This document shows positions 1-9,042 of a DNA stretch of 64,000 nt, piece by piece (position 1 is the first letter of the stretch; each line of letters begins with the position of its first letter). The stretch covers positions 6,386,001 through 6,450,000 of the forward strand of contig NZ_CP102826.1 in assembly GCF_025643595.1 (NCBI RefSeq), in the 5' to 3' direction. Origin of the DNA: Saccharopolyspora rosea. GTDB taxonomy: Bacteria > Actinomycetota > Actinomycetes > Mycobacteriales > Pseudonocardiaceae. The notes beneath the pieces were generated by a model. That model was not told the origin of the DNA and searched no databases. It saw only the letters and a list, made by a program, of their open reading frames with translations. The translations under genes and the position numbers were made by a program.

Positions 1-2
1 TC

Positions 3-287
3 GACCACATCGTCCCGCTGGCCGCGGCGTGGCGTTCCGGTGCCGCGCAGTGGCCCCAGCAGCGGCGCCAGGACTTCGCCAACGACCTGGAGGGGCCGCA
101 GCTCATCGCGGTCACCAACTCGGTCAACCGGGAGAAGGGCGACCAGACGCCGGACAAGTGGATGCCCCCGGCGCAGGACTACCACTGCGAGTACGCCGAG
201 ATGTGGGTCGGCTCGAAGCACAAGTGGCAGCTCACCGTCACCGACGCGGAGAAGGCCGCACTGCAGAAGGCCCTGGACGCTTGCTGA
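3..287 (+). CDS. HNH endonuclease family protein, C-terminal part (truncated by window edge)
   Basis: The open frame enters from the left edge and ends at a TGA, giving 94 residues. It begins with DHIVPLAAAWRSGA, the His-containing start of the HNH/DUF1524 nuclease fold seen in secreted actinobacterial nucleases. NSVNREKGDQTPDKWMPP and a W-G-S-K-HKW segment follow, where these proteins carry the Asn and metal-binding part of the motif. The expected role is a metal-dependent DNA endonuclease, often exported and cysteine-bonded; here Cys sits near position 64 and is the last residue. The N-terminus and any signal peptide lie outside the window, so location and length cannot be judged. The family call is fairly secure. 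Confidence 0.75.
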   Translation, partial: DHIVPLAAAWRSGAAQWPQQRRQDFANDLEGPQLIAVTNSVNREKGDQTPDKWMPPAQDYHCEYAEMWVGSKHKWQLTVTDAEKAALQKALDAC

Positions 288-315
288 TCCGGTCGAAGGC
301 GGCGACCCTGCCGGG

Positions 316-582
316 ATGAGCGAGAACGTGCTGCGATCGGCGCTCGTCGCGCCGCCCGGCGGGGTCATGACCGACGAGGTCGGGGTCGTCACCGGCGATC
401 TGGAGCTGGCCACGGAGTGCGTCGGCGGCGACGTGACGGTGTGGCTGCGCTACGCCGGCGCGGACGAGTGGTACCGGCTGTCGGCGGCCGACTGCCACCT
501 GCACGACCCGCGCGACCACGCCGCCCTGCACTCCGCCCTGGTCGCCGTGCTGCACCGGCCGACCGCCGACCTGCGCGGCTGA
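316..582 (+). CDS. Hypothetical protein, 88 aa
   Basis: This short frame starts at an ATG 28 bp after the nuclease stop and encodes an acidic soluble protein with no signal peptide or membrane segment. It contains a W-L-R-Y-A-G-A-D-E-W-Y stretch and a His/Asp-rich middle (CHLHDPRDHAALH). I do not recognise the family. The ATG at 316 was chosen because the frame upstream of it only mirrors the nuclease gene. There is no strong Shine-Dalgarno sequence, so expression could depend on coupling to the nuclease gene. The third-position GC pattern looks coding, but the call stays tentative. Confidence 0.5.
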   Translation: MSENVLRSALVAPPGGVMTDEVGVVTGDLELATECVGGDVTVWLRYAGADEWYRLSAADCHLHDPRDHAALHSALVAVLHRPTADLRG

Positions 583-675
583 ACGTCAGCCGCCGAACGT
601 GGTCCCGGCGAGCCGCGAGAGGCGCGCTCTCCCCCGGTGAGCGGTCCTGCGACCGGCACCGCCGCGCACAGCGCG

Positions 676-1824
676 TCAGTCCGGCACGTCGCCCTGGTGC
701 AGGGGCGGGAGGGCGGCGATGGCCTCGGTGCGGCTGAGGCCGGTGGCCTGGAGCAGGTCGACCGCGATCGACCTGACCTGCAGGACCACCACCTGCATCG
801 AGAAGTGCCCCTCGCCGAGGAGTTCCACCGTGGACCGCTTGGCCACCGAGCGGGCCACCTCGCGGGTCTGGAGCGGGTCGACGCCGCTGGCCAGCTCGTC
901 GCGCAGCAGCACCACCGCGCCCGCCAGCTCCTCCAACATGCCCGGGAGGGGGCTGGGCACCTCCTCGCCGTCGCGCAGCGCGGCGAGCGCCCGGCGGGCC
1001 AGCACGCGGGTGTTGCGCAACGCGCGGTCGATCGGGATCGACGCGGTCTCGTAGCGTTCGAGATCACCGCGCCGGCTCCACCGGATCGGCGCGAAGCGGG
1101 CGATCTCCTGACCGGCCTGCAGCGCGGTGCGCAGCTCCTCGACGGACCGCTGGCTGCGGCGCGCCTTGGCCAGCACGTCCGAGGCCAGTTCGCGGTCCCG
1201 GCGCGCCACCGCGCCCGCCACCCCGCGCAGCGCGTCCGCCAGCGCGCCGAGCACCACCCGGCCGTTGCGGTGCGCGACCGCCAGCGGGTTCGCGGGCAGC
1301 AGGACGGCGACCGCGAAACCCACGAGCCCACCGATCGCGGCGTCGGTCATGCGGGTCAGCCCGCCCGCGGAGGCGGGCGGCAGCAGGGTGGCGACGAGCA
1401 CCGACGACGAAGCCGCCTGCATCACGATCACGCTGCCGCTGTCGAGCACCACCGCGGTGCTCATCGCCAGCGCGACCACCAGGGCGATCTGCCACGCGCC
1501 GGTGCCGATCGCCGAGATCAGCACGTCCCCGACGCCGATGCCGATGCTGACGCCGACCACCAGCTCCAGGGACCGCCGCATACGCTGGCCCAGCGACACG
1601 CCGAGCGAGATGACCGCGGCGACCGGCGCGAAGAAGGGTTGCGGGTGCCCCACCACGTGCCTGGCGAGGAACCAGGCCAGACCGGCGGCGACCGCGCACT
1701 GGGCGATCGGGACGCCGGTGCGCAGCAGTCGGCGCAACCGGCGGACGAGTTCCTCGCGCACACGGTTCACGCTGAGATTGTCCGCCACCGCGCGCCCGGC
1801 GACGCCGGTGGAGTCGCCGGGCAC
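676..1824 (-). CDS. FUSC-family (aromatic-acid exporter-like) membrane protein
   Basis: The 382-residue protein has an N-terminal hydrophobic block (about residues 37-178, roughly six helices, including FFAPVAAVISLGVSLGQ) typical of the FUSC/aromatic-acid-exporter family. A long Arg/Glu-rich helical domain fills residues 180-382 and should be cytoplasmic. Full-length FUSC proteins have two such halves; this is a single-half version, common in actinobacteria. The transported substrate cannot be read from the sequence. The gene lies 8 bp downstream of the DUF3151 gene on the same strand and probably shares its transcript. An alternative start 14 codons in (at the valine or methionine codons) cannot be excluded. 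Confidence 0.75.
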   Translation of the reverse strand: MPGDSTGVAGRAVADNLSVNRVREELVRRLRRLLRTGVPIAQCAVAAGLAWFLARHVVGHPQPFFAPVAAVISLGVSLGQRMRRSLELVVGVSIGIGVGDVLISAIGTGAWQIALVVALAMSTAVVLDSGSVIVMQAASSSVLVATLLPPASAGGLTRMTDAAIGGLVGFAVAVLLPANPLAVAHRNGRVVLGALADALRGVAGAVARRDRELASDVLAKARRSQRSVEELRTALQAGQEIARFAPIRWSRRGDLERYETASIPIDRALRNTRVLARRALAALRDGEEVPSPLPGMLEELAGAVVLLRDELASGVDPLQTREVARSVAKRSTVELLGEGHFSMQVVVLQVRSIAVDLLQATGLSRTEAIAALPPLHQGDVPD

Positions 1825-1832
1825 GGCGGCCG

Positions 1833-2249
1833 TCAGGCCAACCCGGTGGCTTCCACCGACGACGGGTCGCTGTCCTCCAGCAGCTGGCGGCAGCGGTCGA
1901 ACTCGTCGTCCTCACCGATCGCCTTGGCCGCGCGGGCCAACGCGGCGATCGACCGCAGCACGCCGCGGTTCGGGGCGTGCCTCCACGGCACCGGGCCGAA
2001 GCCCTTCCAGCCCGCCTTGCGCAGCGCGTCCAGCCCGCGGTGGTACCCGGTGCGCGCGTAGGCGTAGGCGGCGATGTTCTCCTGGGCGTCGAGCGCGGCC
2101 TCGGCGAGCGCGGCCCACGCGGCGCTGAAGTCCGGGTGCGCGGCGGCGACCTCGGCGGGCGCGGTGCCCGCGTCGAGCGCGCCCTGCGCCTCGGGGTTCT
2201 CCGGCAGCAGCGTCTCCGGCGGTTCCAACAGGTTCCTGCTGTGCGTCAT
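1833..2249 (-). CDS. DUF3151 domain-containing protein
   Basis: This 138-residue soluble protein matches the actinobacterial DUF3151 family: an N-terminal LLEPPETLLPENP motif, a central ENIAAYAYARTGYHRGLDALR segment and a GWKGFGPVPW motif. The function is unknown, but the gene is conserved beside fructose-bisphosphate aldolase in related genomes (Rv0360c near fba in M. tuberculosis), and the same neighbourhood is present here. It reads in the same direction as fba, 83 bp downstream of it. A hairpin is not obvious between them, so co-transcription is possible. The length matches family members, and the ATG start is the first one available. Confidence 0.85.
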   Translation of the reverse strand: MTHSRNLLEPPETLLPENPEAQGALDAGTAPAEVAAAHPDFSAAWAALAEAALDAQENIAAYAYARTGYHRGLDALRKAGWKGFGPVPWRHAPNRGVLRSIAALARAAKAIGEDDEFDRCRQLLEDSDPSSVEATGLA

Positions 2250-2332
2250 GCCCCAATCCTGTCAGGACCGCGAACACGACGGCGGCCCGTCCGCATCGCG
2301 AACGGGCCGCCGGTGCGCATCCGGCTTCCGGC

Positions 2333-3367
<1,035 letters not shown>

Positions 3368-3517
3368 CGGTCGTCCTCCTCGGGTGGAGTTGGTCTTGGT
3401 GGCGTGAGTTGCGCAACATCCTACGAACCCACGCGCGAGTCACGTGGGCACATCGGGCCCGGCGCTACACTTTCGCGTCACACTGCACCAGCCGAGGTCA
3501 TTTTGGAAAGCTGGTGA

Positions 3518-3543
3518 CAGGATTCAGAAACTGACGAATCCTG
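3518..3543. repeat. 8-bp perfect inverted repeat between yciI-like gene and fba
   Basis: CAGGATTC and GAATCCTG face each other across a 10-bp spacer. The hairpin lies 60 bp downstream of the YciI-like gene and about 150 bp upstream of fba, both on the minus strand. It may terminate the first gene or act as an operator for the second. No T-run follows on the minus strand. Confidence 0.45.
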
Positions 3544-3602
3544 TGGACATGGTCACACGCTCGACCCCCGCCTGACCAGCGGTGCACCGCCCGGAGGCGG
3601 GG

Positions 3603-3881
3603 TCAGATCCAGGCTCCGGTGACGGCGTTCCACTCCCGGACCGTGGTCTCGGCGAGCACGCCCGCCTTGGTGTACGGATCGGCGTCGAGGACGCGGCGGA
3701 GCTCGTCGGCGTCGGCGGTCTCGTAGATCAGCATCGCGCCGCGGTCGTCGGCGTACGGGCCCCCGGCCAGCAGCACGCCCCGCTCGGCCAGTTCGCGGCA
3801 GTACTCGCGGTGTTCCGGCCGCACCCGCAAGCGGTGCTCGCGGTCCTCGCCGTAGACCAAACCGACCACGAACCTGGCCAT
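3603..3881 (-). CDS. YciI-family protein
   Basis: The 92-residue protein belongs to the YciI/YCII family of small ferredoxin-like-fold dimers. It has an N-terminal FVVGLVYGEDREHRLRVRPEHREY, the PEHR-type conserved His, a GGPYADDRGAMLIYE beta-hairpin and a DPYTKAGVLAE motif. Members are thought to be enzymes or hydrolase-like small-molecule binders using a conserved His-Asp pair; the physiological substrate is unknown. It is transcribed divergently from the sigma-factor gene at 3972, with 90 bp between them, so both promoters must sit in that gap. The length is typical, and the ATG start has a GGAGG-like sequence upstream. Confidence 0.85.
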   Translation of the reverse strand: MARFVVGLVYGEDREHRLRVRPEHREYCRELAERGVLLAGGPYADDRGAMLIYETADADELRRVLDADPYTKAGVLAETTVREWNAVTGAWI

Positions 3882-3971
3882 TGCGCTCCTCCTGCTGCTG
3901 TTCGGGGGTTTTCCCGGACGCTACCCGGTCGGACGACGCGGAGCGATCTACAGCCGGTACTTTGTTCGATC

Positions 3972-4568
3972 GTGGCGGACTTCGGGGGAAATGCGGAATT
4001 CGGCAGCCAGCGCGCCGAGCGCGCCGTGGAGCGGACGCTGGGGACCTTGCGCGCGCTGGACACCGCGTCCGTCCAGGCTCCGGACCGCCCGTTGACGTTG
4101 GAGGACCTGTACAAGCAGCAGCGGATGCGGATGGTGCGCCTGGCGATCCTGCTGGTGGACGACCCGGCGACCGCCGAGGACGTGGTGCAGGAGGCGTTCA
4201 CCGGCCTGTACCGCAACTGGTCCGGGCTGCGGGACGCCAGGGCGGCGCTCGGGTACCTGCGGACCGCGGTGGTCAACGGCAGCCGGTCGGTGCTGCGGCG
4301 GCGCAAGACGGCGCGCGAGTACCAGCCGCCGCACCAGGCCGACGCGCGCTCGGCGGAGTCGCTGGCGATGCTGTCCGCCGAGCACCAGGCGGTGGTGGCC
4401 GCGCTGGGCCACCTGCCGCGCCGCCAGCGCGAGGTGCTGGTGCTGCGCTACTACGGCGACCTCTCGGAGGCCGAGATCGCCGAGGCCACCGGGGTTTCGC
4501 GGGGCACGGTCAAGTCCACCGCCAGCCGCGCCCTGGAGGCGCTGCAGAAGCACATGCGGCTGCACTGA
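3972..4568 (+). CDS. SigE-family ECF-type RNA polymerase sigma factor
   Basis: The 198-residue protein has sigma region 2 (DLYKQQRMRMVRLAILLVDD, then AEDVVQEAFTGLYRNW, about residues 41-75) and region 4 (LPRRQREVLVLRYYGDLSEAEIAE with VSRGTVKSTASRAL, about 145-190). The LAILLVDDPATAEDVVQEAF and RRK-x-AREY features are those of the actinobacterial SigE-like (SigE family) group. I used the GTG at 3972 because the conserved domain starts soon after it and the sequence before it belongs to the divergent gene's upstream region; a clear ribosome binding site is absent. No anti-sigma gene is adjacent: the next gene is a sugar kinase. The promoter targets cannot be inferred. Confidence 0.88.
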   Translation: MADFGGNAEFGSQRAERAVERTLGTLRALDTASVQAPDRPLTLEDLYKQQRMRMVRLAILLVDDPATAEDVVQEAFTGLYRNWSGLRDARAALGYLRTAVVNGSRSVLRRRKTAREYQPPHQADARSAESLAMLSAEHQAVVAALGHLPRRQREVLVLRYYGDLSEAEIAEATGVSRGTVKSTASRALEALQKHMRLH

Positions 4569-4634
4569 GCGCGGGGTGAACGACACACCGTTTTGGTGTA
4601 GACCACTGACGATTCGTAGCGGAGGATCGTCGGT

Positions 4635-5558
4635 GTGACCGCACACGCCATCGCCGTCGACGTCGGCGGCACCGAGATCAAGGCTGCCCTGGTGGCCGTC
4701 GGGGAGGACGGCGCACGTCCGCTGCACCGCCTCCGCCGCCCCACCCCGCGCGGCCCGGACGGTGGCGCGACCGCCGACCGGGTCGTCGACGCCGTGGTCG
4801 AGGTGGTCACCGCGCTGCGCGGCGCGGGCCCGGCCGACGCGGTCGGCGTGGTCGTCCCCGGCATCGTCGACGAAAGCCGGGGCGTGGGCGTGTACTCGGC
4901 GAACCTCGGGTGGCGCGACGTGCCGCTGCGCGACCGGATCGCCGCGCGCATCGACCTCCCGCTCGGGTTCGGCCACGACGTGCGGGCGGGCGGCCTCGCG
5001 GAGGCGCGGCTCGGCGCCGCCCGCGGCATGCGGGACGCGGTCGTGCTGCCGATCGGCACCGGCATCGCCGCCGCCCTGGTGCTCGACGGCCGCGTCCACG
5101 CGGCGAGCGGTCACGCCGGCGAGATCGGGCACGTCGACGTCGGGCACGGCGAGCCGTGCCCGTGCGGCGGCACCGGATGCGTCGAGGCGGTGGCGTCCTC
5201 GGCCGCCGTGGCCCGGCGCTACACCGCGCGCACGGGGACCGCGGTCGGCGGTGCTGCCGAGGTGGCCGAAGCCGTGCGCACGGGCGATCCTGGCGCACGA
5301 GCGGTGTGGGCCGAGGCGGTCGACGCGCTGGCCCGGGGGCTCCTGGTGCTGACGGCCGTGATCGCACCGGAAGGATTCGTGCTCGGCGGCGGACTCGCCC
5401 GCGCCGGTCGGCTGCTCACCGACCCGCTGCGCGAGCGGCTCGACGAGCTGCTGGCGGCGCACCACCGCCGGCCCCGCCTCGAACTGGCCGAGCTGGGTGA
5501 CACCGCGGGCTGCCTGGGAGCAGCGCTGCTGGCGACGGAAGGGTTGAAAACACCGTGA
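4635..5558 (+). CDS. ROK-family sugar kinase (probable glucokinase or N-acetylglucosamine kinase)
   Basis: This 307-residue kinase carries the ROK hallmarks: the phosphate-binding DVGGTEIKAAL at residues 9-19, a catalytic-Asp region FGHDVRAGGLAEARLG, the GTGIAAALVLDG loop, and the zinc-binding/signature segment GEIGHVDVGHGEPCPCGGTGCVEA with its Cys cluster. It phosphorylates a hexose with ATP. Because the next gene, overlapping it by 4 bp, is nagA, N-acetylglucosamine is the likeliest substrate, which would make the pair a kinase plus deacetylase module; glucose remains possible. The GTG start follows a GGAGG. The catalytic Asp sits in a GHD context, not the usual END. Confidence 0.88.
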   Translation: MTAHAIAVDVGGTEIKAALVAVGEDGARPLHRLRRPTPRGPDGGATADRVVDAVVEVVTALRGAGPADAVGVVVPGIVDESRGVGVYSANLGWRDVPLRDRIAARIDLPLGFGHDVRAGGLAEARLGAARGMRDAVVLPIGTGIAAALVLDGRVHAASGHAGEIGHVDVGHGEPCPCGGTGCVEAVASSAAVARRYTARTGTAVGGAAEVAEAVRTGDPGARAVWAEAVDALARGLLVLTAVIAPEGFVLGGGLARAGRLLTDPLRERLDELLAAHHRRPRLELAELGDTAGCLGAALLATEGLKTP

Positions 5559-6727
5559 ACACTGCCGAACTGACCCTCGCCGGTGGGCGGGTCGTCACCC
5601 CGGACGGCGTGCTGGAGGACGGCTGGGTCCGGATCTCCGGCGGGCACATCGCCGAGGTCGGCACCGGACCGGCCCGGGGGCCCGCGGTGGACCTGGGCGG
5701 TCGGTGGCTGGTGCCCGGCTTCGTGGACATCCACTGCCACGGCGGGGGCGGTGGCTCCTTCACCGGCATCGAGGTCGACCAGGCGCACACCGCGATCACC
5801 GCGCACCGGGCGCACGGCACCACGACCATGCTGGCCAGCCTGGTGTCCGCGTCCCTGCCGGACCTGGCCAAGCAGATCAGCGGGCTGGCCGACCTCGTCA
5901 CCGACGGACTGCTGGCCGGCATCCACCTGGAGGGACCGTTCCTGTCCGCCGCCCGCTGCGGCGCGCACGACCCGGCGATCCTGCGCCCGCCGGAGACCGC
6001 CGCCGTCCAGCAGCTGCTCGACGCCGGGCAGGGCGCGGTGCGCATGGTCACGCTCGCGCCCGAGCTGGACAACGCCGAGAACGCCGTCCGGCAGCTGGTG
6101 GACCACGGCGTGATCGCGGCCGTGGGGCACACCGACGCGGTGCTGGAGCAGGTGGTGCCCGCCGTCGAGGCGGGGGCCACGGTCGCGACGCACCTGTTCA
6201 ACGGCATGCGCCCGCTGCACCACCGGGAGCCCGGCCCGATCGGGGTGCTGATGGAGGACGAGCGGGTGACCGTCGAGCTGATCTGCGACCTGGTGCACCT
6301 GCACCCCACCGTGGTCAAGCTCGCCGCCTCGCACGCGGGCACCGGCCGCACCGTGCTGGTCACCGACGCGATCAGCGCGACCGGCGCCGGGGACGGCACC
6401 TACGAACTGGGCAAGCTCCCGGTCACCGTGGTCGACGGCGAACCGCGGCTGGCCGACGGGTCGCTGGCGGGCAGCACGCTGACCATGGACGTGGCGTTCC
6501 GCAACATGGTCACGTGCTGCGGGCTCAGCGTTCCCGAGGCGGTCGCCGCGTCGTCGACCCGGCCGGCCGCGCTGCTCGGCCTGGCGGACCGGGTCGGAGC
6601 GGTGCGCTGCGGACTCGCCGCGGACCTCGTGGTGCTCGACGCCGATCTGCGGCTCACCGGGGTGATCAAGGACGGCGCGTGGGCGTCGGGGGAGGTTCCC
6701 CTGCCGATGGTGGAACCGCGCCGATAG
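5555..6727 (+). CDS. nagA: N-acetylglucosamine-6-phosphate deacetylase
   Basis: The 390-residue amidohydrolase converts GlcNAc-6-phosphate to glucosamine-6-phosphate and acetate. Visible signatures are the metal-binding VDIHCHGGGGGSF near residue 60, HLEGPFLSAARCGAHD (metal-ligand Glu), the AVGHTDA and THLFNGMRPLHHREPG motifs that bind metal and substrate, and LVTDAISATGAGDG with the catalytic Asp. A C-terminal beta-sandwich part (G-x-A-A-DLVVLDADLRLTGV) is typical. The GTG start overlaps the kinase stop in a GTGA arrangement, so the two genes are translationally coupled. No nagB or transporter lies in the window. The product enters amino-sugar recycling from cell wall or chitin. Confidence 0.95.
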   Translation: MNTAELTLAGGRVVTPDGVLEDGWVRISGGHIAEVGTGPARGPAVDLGGRWLVPGFVDIHCHGGGGGSFTGIEVDQAHTAITAHRAHGTTTMLASLVSASLPDLAKQISGLADLVTDGLLAGIHLEGPFLSAARCGAHDPAILRPPETAAVQQLLDAGQGAVRMVTLAPELDNAENAVRQLVDHGVIAAVGHTDAVLEQVVPAVEAGATVATHLFNGMRPLHHREPGPIGVLMEDERVTVELICDLVHLHPTVVKLAASHAGTGRTVLVTDAISATGAGDGTYELGKLPVTVVDGEPRLADGSLAGSTLTMDVAFRNMVTCCGLSVPEAVAASSTRPAALLGLADRVGAVRCGLAADLVVLDADLRLTGVIKDGAWASGEVPLPMVEPRR

Positions 6728-6736
6728 GCTCGCGGC

Positions 6737-6934
6737 GTGAGCGATCCCGAGAACGTGCTGGCCGCGGCGCTGCGCGCGCACGCCGCGGGCGGCCCGATGC
6801 CACCGGCCGGCCAGACGGCACCGCCGCCACCGCCGCTGCCGCGCAAGCGGCTGCCGGTGCTCGCCGTGCTCGCGTTCGCGTTGGGGCTCGGACTCGTGGC
6901 GGGCGTGGTCATCGCCGCTTTCACGCTGTTCTGA
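6737..6934 (+). CDS. Small proline-rich single-pass membrane protein
   Basis: The frame starts at a GTG 9 bp after nagA and encodes 65 residues. A soluble N-terminal half is followed by a proline run (TAPPPPPLPRKR) and one C-terminal membrane helix (about residues 41-62, VLAVLAFALGLGLVAGVVIAAF). The Arg/Lys pair before the helix suggests a cytoplasmic N-terminus. No family is recognised and no function is claimed. Position and spacing suggest it is the third gene of the kinase-nagA operon. Coding is plausible from the hydrophobic pattern and GC-rich third positions. Confidence 0.6.
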   Translation: MSDPENVLAAALRAHAAGGPMPPAGQTAPPPPPLPRKRLPVLAVLAFALGLGLVAGVVIAAFTLF

Positions 6935-7030
6935 CCGCGCTCCCAGGTGGTGTTCACCTGCGCGTTACCCGCTGAGCACCGCTCGCGTCCGCCGACGGCG
7001 CGGCGGTGACCGCACGGTACCTTGGCAGGC

Positions 7031-7732
7031 GTGACGACCGAACTGCCCGCGATCGTGGACGCCGCGCACACGTCCACCCTCGCCCTGCTTCCGGCCTGGC
7101 TCGACCCCGAGAACATCGTCCGATCCCTGGGACCGTTCGCGCTGATCGGCGTCTGCCTGATCATCTTCGCCGAATGCGGTCTGCTGATCGGGTTCTTCCT
7201 CCCCGGCGACTCGCTGCTGTTCGTGACCGGTCTGTTCGTCGCGGGCGGGTCGATCGGGACCCCGCTCTGGCTCACGTGCCTGCTGGTCGCGGGATGCGCG
7301 TTCCTGGGCAACGTCACGGGCTACTGGATCGGCCGCAAGGTCGGGCCCGCGTTGTTCAACAAGCCCGACTCGAAGCTGTTCAAGCGCGAGCACGTGGACA
7401 AGACCCACGAGTTCTTCGAACGCTACGGCGCGCGGGCGGTCATCCTGGCCCGCTTCGTGCCGATCGTGCGGACCTTCATCACCGCGGTAGCCGGTGTCGG
7501 GCAGATGGACCAGCGCAAGTTCTTCGGCTACTCCGCGATCGGCGGTGTGCTGTGGGCCGCCGGGATCACGGTGCTCGGCTACTTCCTCGGCCGGGTCGAG
7601 TGGATCGAGAAGAACCTGGACCTGATGGCGATCATCATCGTCATCATCTCGGTCATCCCGATCATCATCGAGTACCTCCGCAGCCGCCGCTCCAAGGTCC
7701 GCGAAGGCCGCGCGACCGACCCGGTGAACTGA
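7031..7732 (+). CDS. DedA/SNARE-associated family membrane protein
   Basis: The 233-residue integral membrane protein is a DedA homolog: LIIFAECGLLIGFFLPGDSLLFVTG (about residues 46-70) is the conserved E-x9-PG-D segment, and FFERYGARAVILARFVPIVRTF with the essential Arg residues and FFGYSAIGGVLWAA follow. DedA proteins act in undecaprenyl-phosphate or phospholipid flipping and membrane homeostasis. A polar C-terminal tail ends the protein. I chose the GTG at 7031 over a TTG three codons earlier. A DedA gene beside fba is conserved in M. tuberculosis (Rv0364), which fits the local synteny. Confidence 0.92.
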   Translation: MTTELPAIVDAAHTSTLALLPAWLDPENIVRSLGPFALIGVCLIIFAECGLLIGFFLPGDSLLFVTGLFVAGGSIGTPLWLTCLLVAGCAFLGNVTGYWIGRKVGPALFNKPDSKLFKREHVDKTHEFFERYGARAVILARFVPIVRTFITAVAGVGQMDQRKFFGYSAIGGVLWAAGITVLGYFLGRVEWIEKNLDLMAIIIVIISVIPIIIEYLRSRRSKVREGRATDPVN

Positions 7733-7740
7733 CGCCCCGC

Positions 7741-7773
7741 GACCGGCGTCCTCCCGGCGGGAGGGCGCCGGTC
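7741..7773. terminator. Bidirectional terminator hairpin
   Basis: GACCGGCG and CGCCGGTC flank an inner CCTCCC/GGGAGG pair, making a long GC hairpin between the convergent DedA and TrmH genes. It overlaps the TrmH stop codon by 2 bp. No U-run is present, as is usual in actinobacteria. Confidence 0.8.
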
Positions 7774-8416
7774 ACCAGGCGGTGGTGAGGTCGGCGTGCT
7801 GTTCGATCCAGGTGTGCATGACGATGCCGGCGGCGACGCCGGCGTTGATGGAGCGGGTGGAGCCGAACTGGGCGATCGAGACGACCAGGTCCGCCCCGCT
7901 GCGGGACTCGTCGCGCAGGCCGGGCCCCTCCTGGCCGAACAGCAGCACGCAGCGGCGCGGTAGCGCGGCGCGTTCCACCGGCCGGGCGCCGGGGGCGTTG
8001 TCCACCGCCACCAGCGCGAGATCCCGCTCGGTGGCGAAGGTGCGCAGCGCCGCCAGGTCGGGGTGGTGGTGGACGTGCTGGTACCGGTCGGTGACCATCG
8101 CGCCCCGGCGGTTCCACCGCCGTCGCCCGACGATGTGCACGGCTCGCGCGGCGAACGCGTTCGCGGTGCGCACCACGGTCCCGATGTTGTGGTCGTGCTG
8201 GAAGTTCTCGATCGCGACGTGGAAGTCGTGCCGCCGCCGGTCGAGGTCGGCGACGATCGCCTCGCGCCGCCAGTAGCGGTAGTGGTCGACGACGTTGCGC
8301 CGGTCGCCGCGCTCCAGCAGTTCCGGGTCGTAGCGCTCGTCGGCGGGCCACGGCCCCTGCCAGGGACCGACGCCGACCGTGGTGCCCCACTCGGTGGGGC
8401 CGATCTCCTCGCTCAT
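7772..8416 (-). CDS. TrmH/SpoU-family RNA 2'-O-methyltransferase
   Basis: This 214-residue protein shows the three SpoU motifs: motif 1 NFQHDHNIGTVVRTANAF with the catalytic Asn/Arg, motif 2 LLFGQEGPGL, and motif 3 SIAQFGSTRSINAGVAAGIVMH, which builds the trefoil-knot SAM site. It should methylate a ribose 2'-OH in tRNA or rRNA; the target nucleotide is unknown. The N-terminal 35 residues (GPTEWGTTVGVGPWQGPWP) are the extension seen in the actinobacterial orthologs (Rv0380c-like). Its ATG overlaps the stop of the upstream gene by 4 bp (ATGA), so it is coupled to the membrane-protein/pyrE operon. Confidence 0.92.
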   Translation of the reverse strand: MSEEIGPTEWGTTVGVGPWQGPWPADERYDPELLERGDRRNVVDHYRYWRREAIVADLDRRRHDFHVAIENFQHDHNIGTVVRTANAFAARAVHIVGRRRWNRRGAMVTDRYQHVHHHPDLAALRTFATERDLALVAVDNAPGARPVERAALPRRCVLLFGQEGPGLRDESRSGADLVVSIAQFGSTRSINAGVAAGIVMHTWIEQHADLTTAW

Positions 8417-9030
8417 GCCAGCGCCTCCCACGGCACCCGGCCGTGCACGTCGACGAGCAGGTCCAGCATGGGCAGCACGGTCCCGGCCGTCGCGGCCTCG
8501 GCGGCGAACACCACGAGGTGCTCCGGGCTGAACTCGACGACGCACCCCCGGGTCCGCTCGTCGCGCAGCAGCTCGTCGATCAGTTCGGCGCACAACGCGG
8601 CGCGGGGGAACTCCGCGTCCGACGACGTGACCGCGAAGTCCCGGTCGAACTCCGCGTGCCCGGTCGGCACCGCCTGACCGGAGCGCTGGTCGGTGCGCGC
8701 CAGCTGCAACATCGGTCCGGGCACCGGGCGCGGCACGAACACGGCGACCCCGGTGTCGCCGGGTGGCCGGCGGTACTGCACGGCCTCGAACTGCAGCCCG
8801 CGGTGCTCACCGGCCATGTGGAACTGGTCCCGCAGCCCGCCTGCCCCGGCGAACTGCCGCAGCACCGACACCTGCCGCCACAGCCGGTCGTTCGGCGGGA
8901 CCTGGCGCCAGGCGAACCCCTGCCGCAGCAGTTCCTGGTACTCGCGGACGCCGCGTCGGCGCCGCCGCGCGATCACCAGCGCACCGCCCGCCACCACCAG
9001 CAGGACCAGGACGAACGCGAGGACGGCCAT
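8413..9030 (-). CDS. Membrane-anchored hypothetical protein (Rv0381c position)
   Basis: The 205-residue protein has one N-terminal membrane helix (about residues 2-22) followed by a basic RRRRRGVREYQ stretch, so the remaining domain should be cytoplasmic. The domain includes FAWRQVPPNDRLWRQ, HRGLQFEAVQYRRP and a C-terminal VEFSPEHLVVFAAEAATAGTVLPMLDLLVDV segment. The function is unknown. It lies between pyrE and the TrmH gene in the order also seen at Rv0380c-Rv0382c, 12 bp after pyrE and overlapping trmH by 4 bp. The protein at 10411-11109 has a similar layout and may be a distant paralog. Confidence 0.78.
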   Translation of the reverse strand: MAVLAFVLVLLVVAGGALVIARRRRRGVREYQELLRQGFAWRQVPPNDRLWRQVSVLRQFAGAGGLRDQFHMAGEHRGLQFEAVQYRRPPGDTGVAVFVPRPVPGPMLQLARTDQRSGQAVPTGHAEFDRDFAVTSSDAEFPRAALCAELIDELLRDERTRGCVVEFSPEHLVVFAAEAATAGTVLPMLDLLVDVHGRVPWEALA

Positions 9031-9042
9031 GCTGCTAGCCGA

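Noticed and set aside
583..675. Possible third relative of the hairpin repeat (a stretch with CCGGCACCGCCGCGCAC)
   Set aside because: Only a short low-complexity match to the flank of the copies; no palindrome or terminal repeat.
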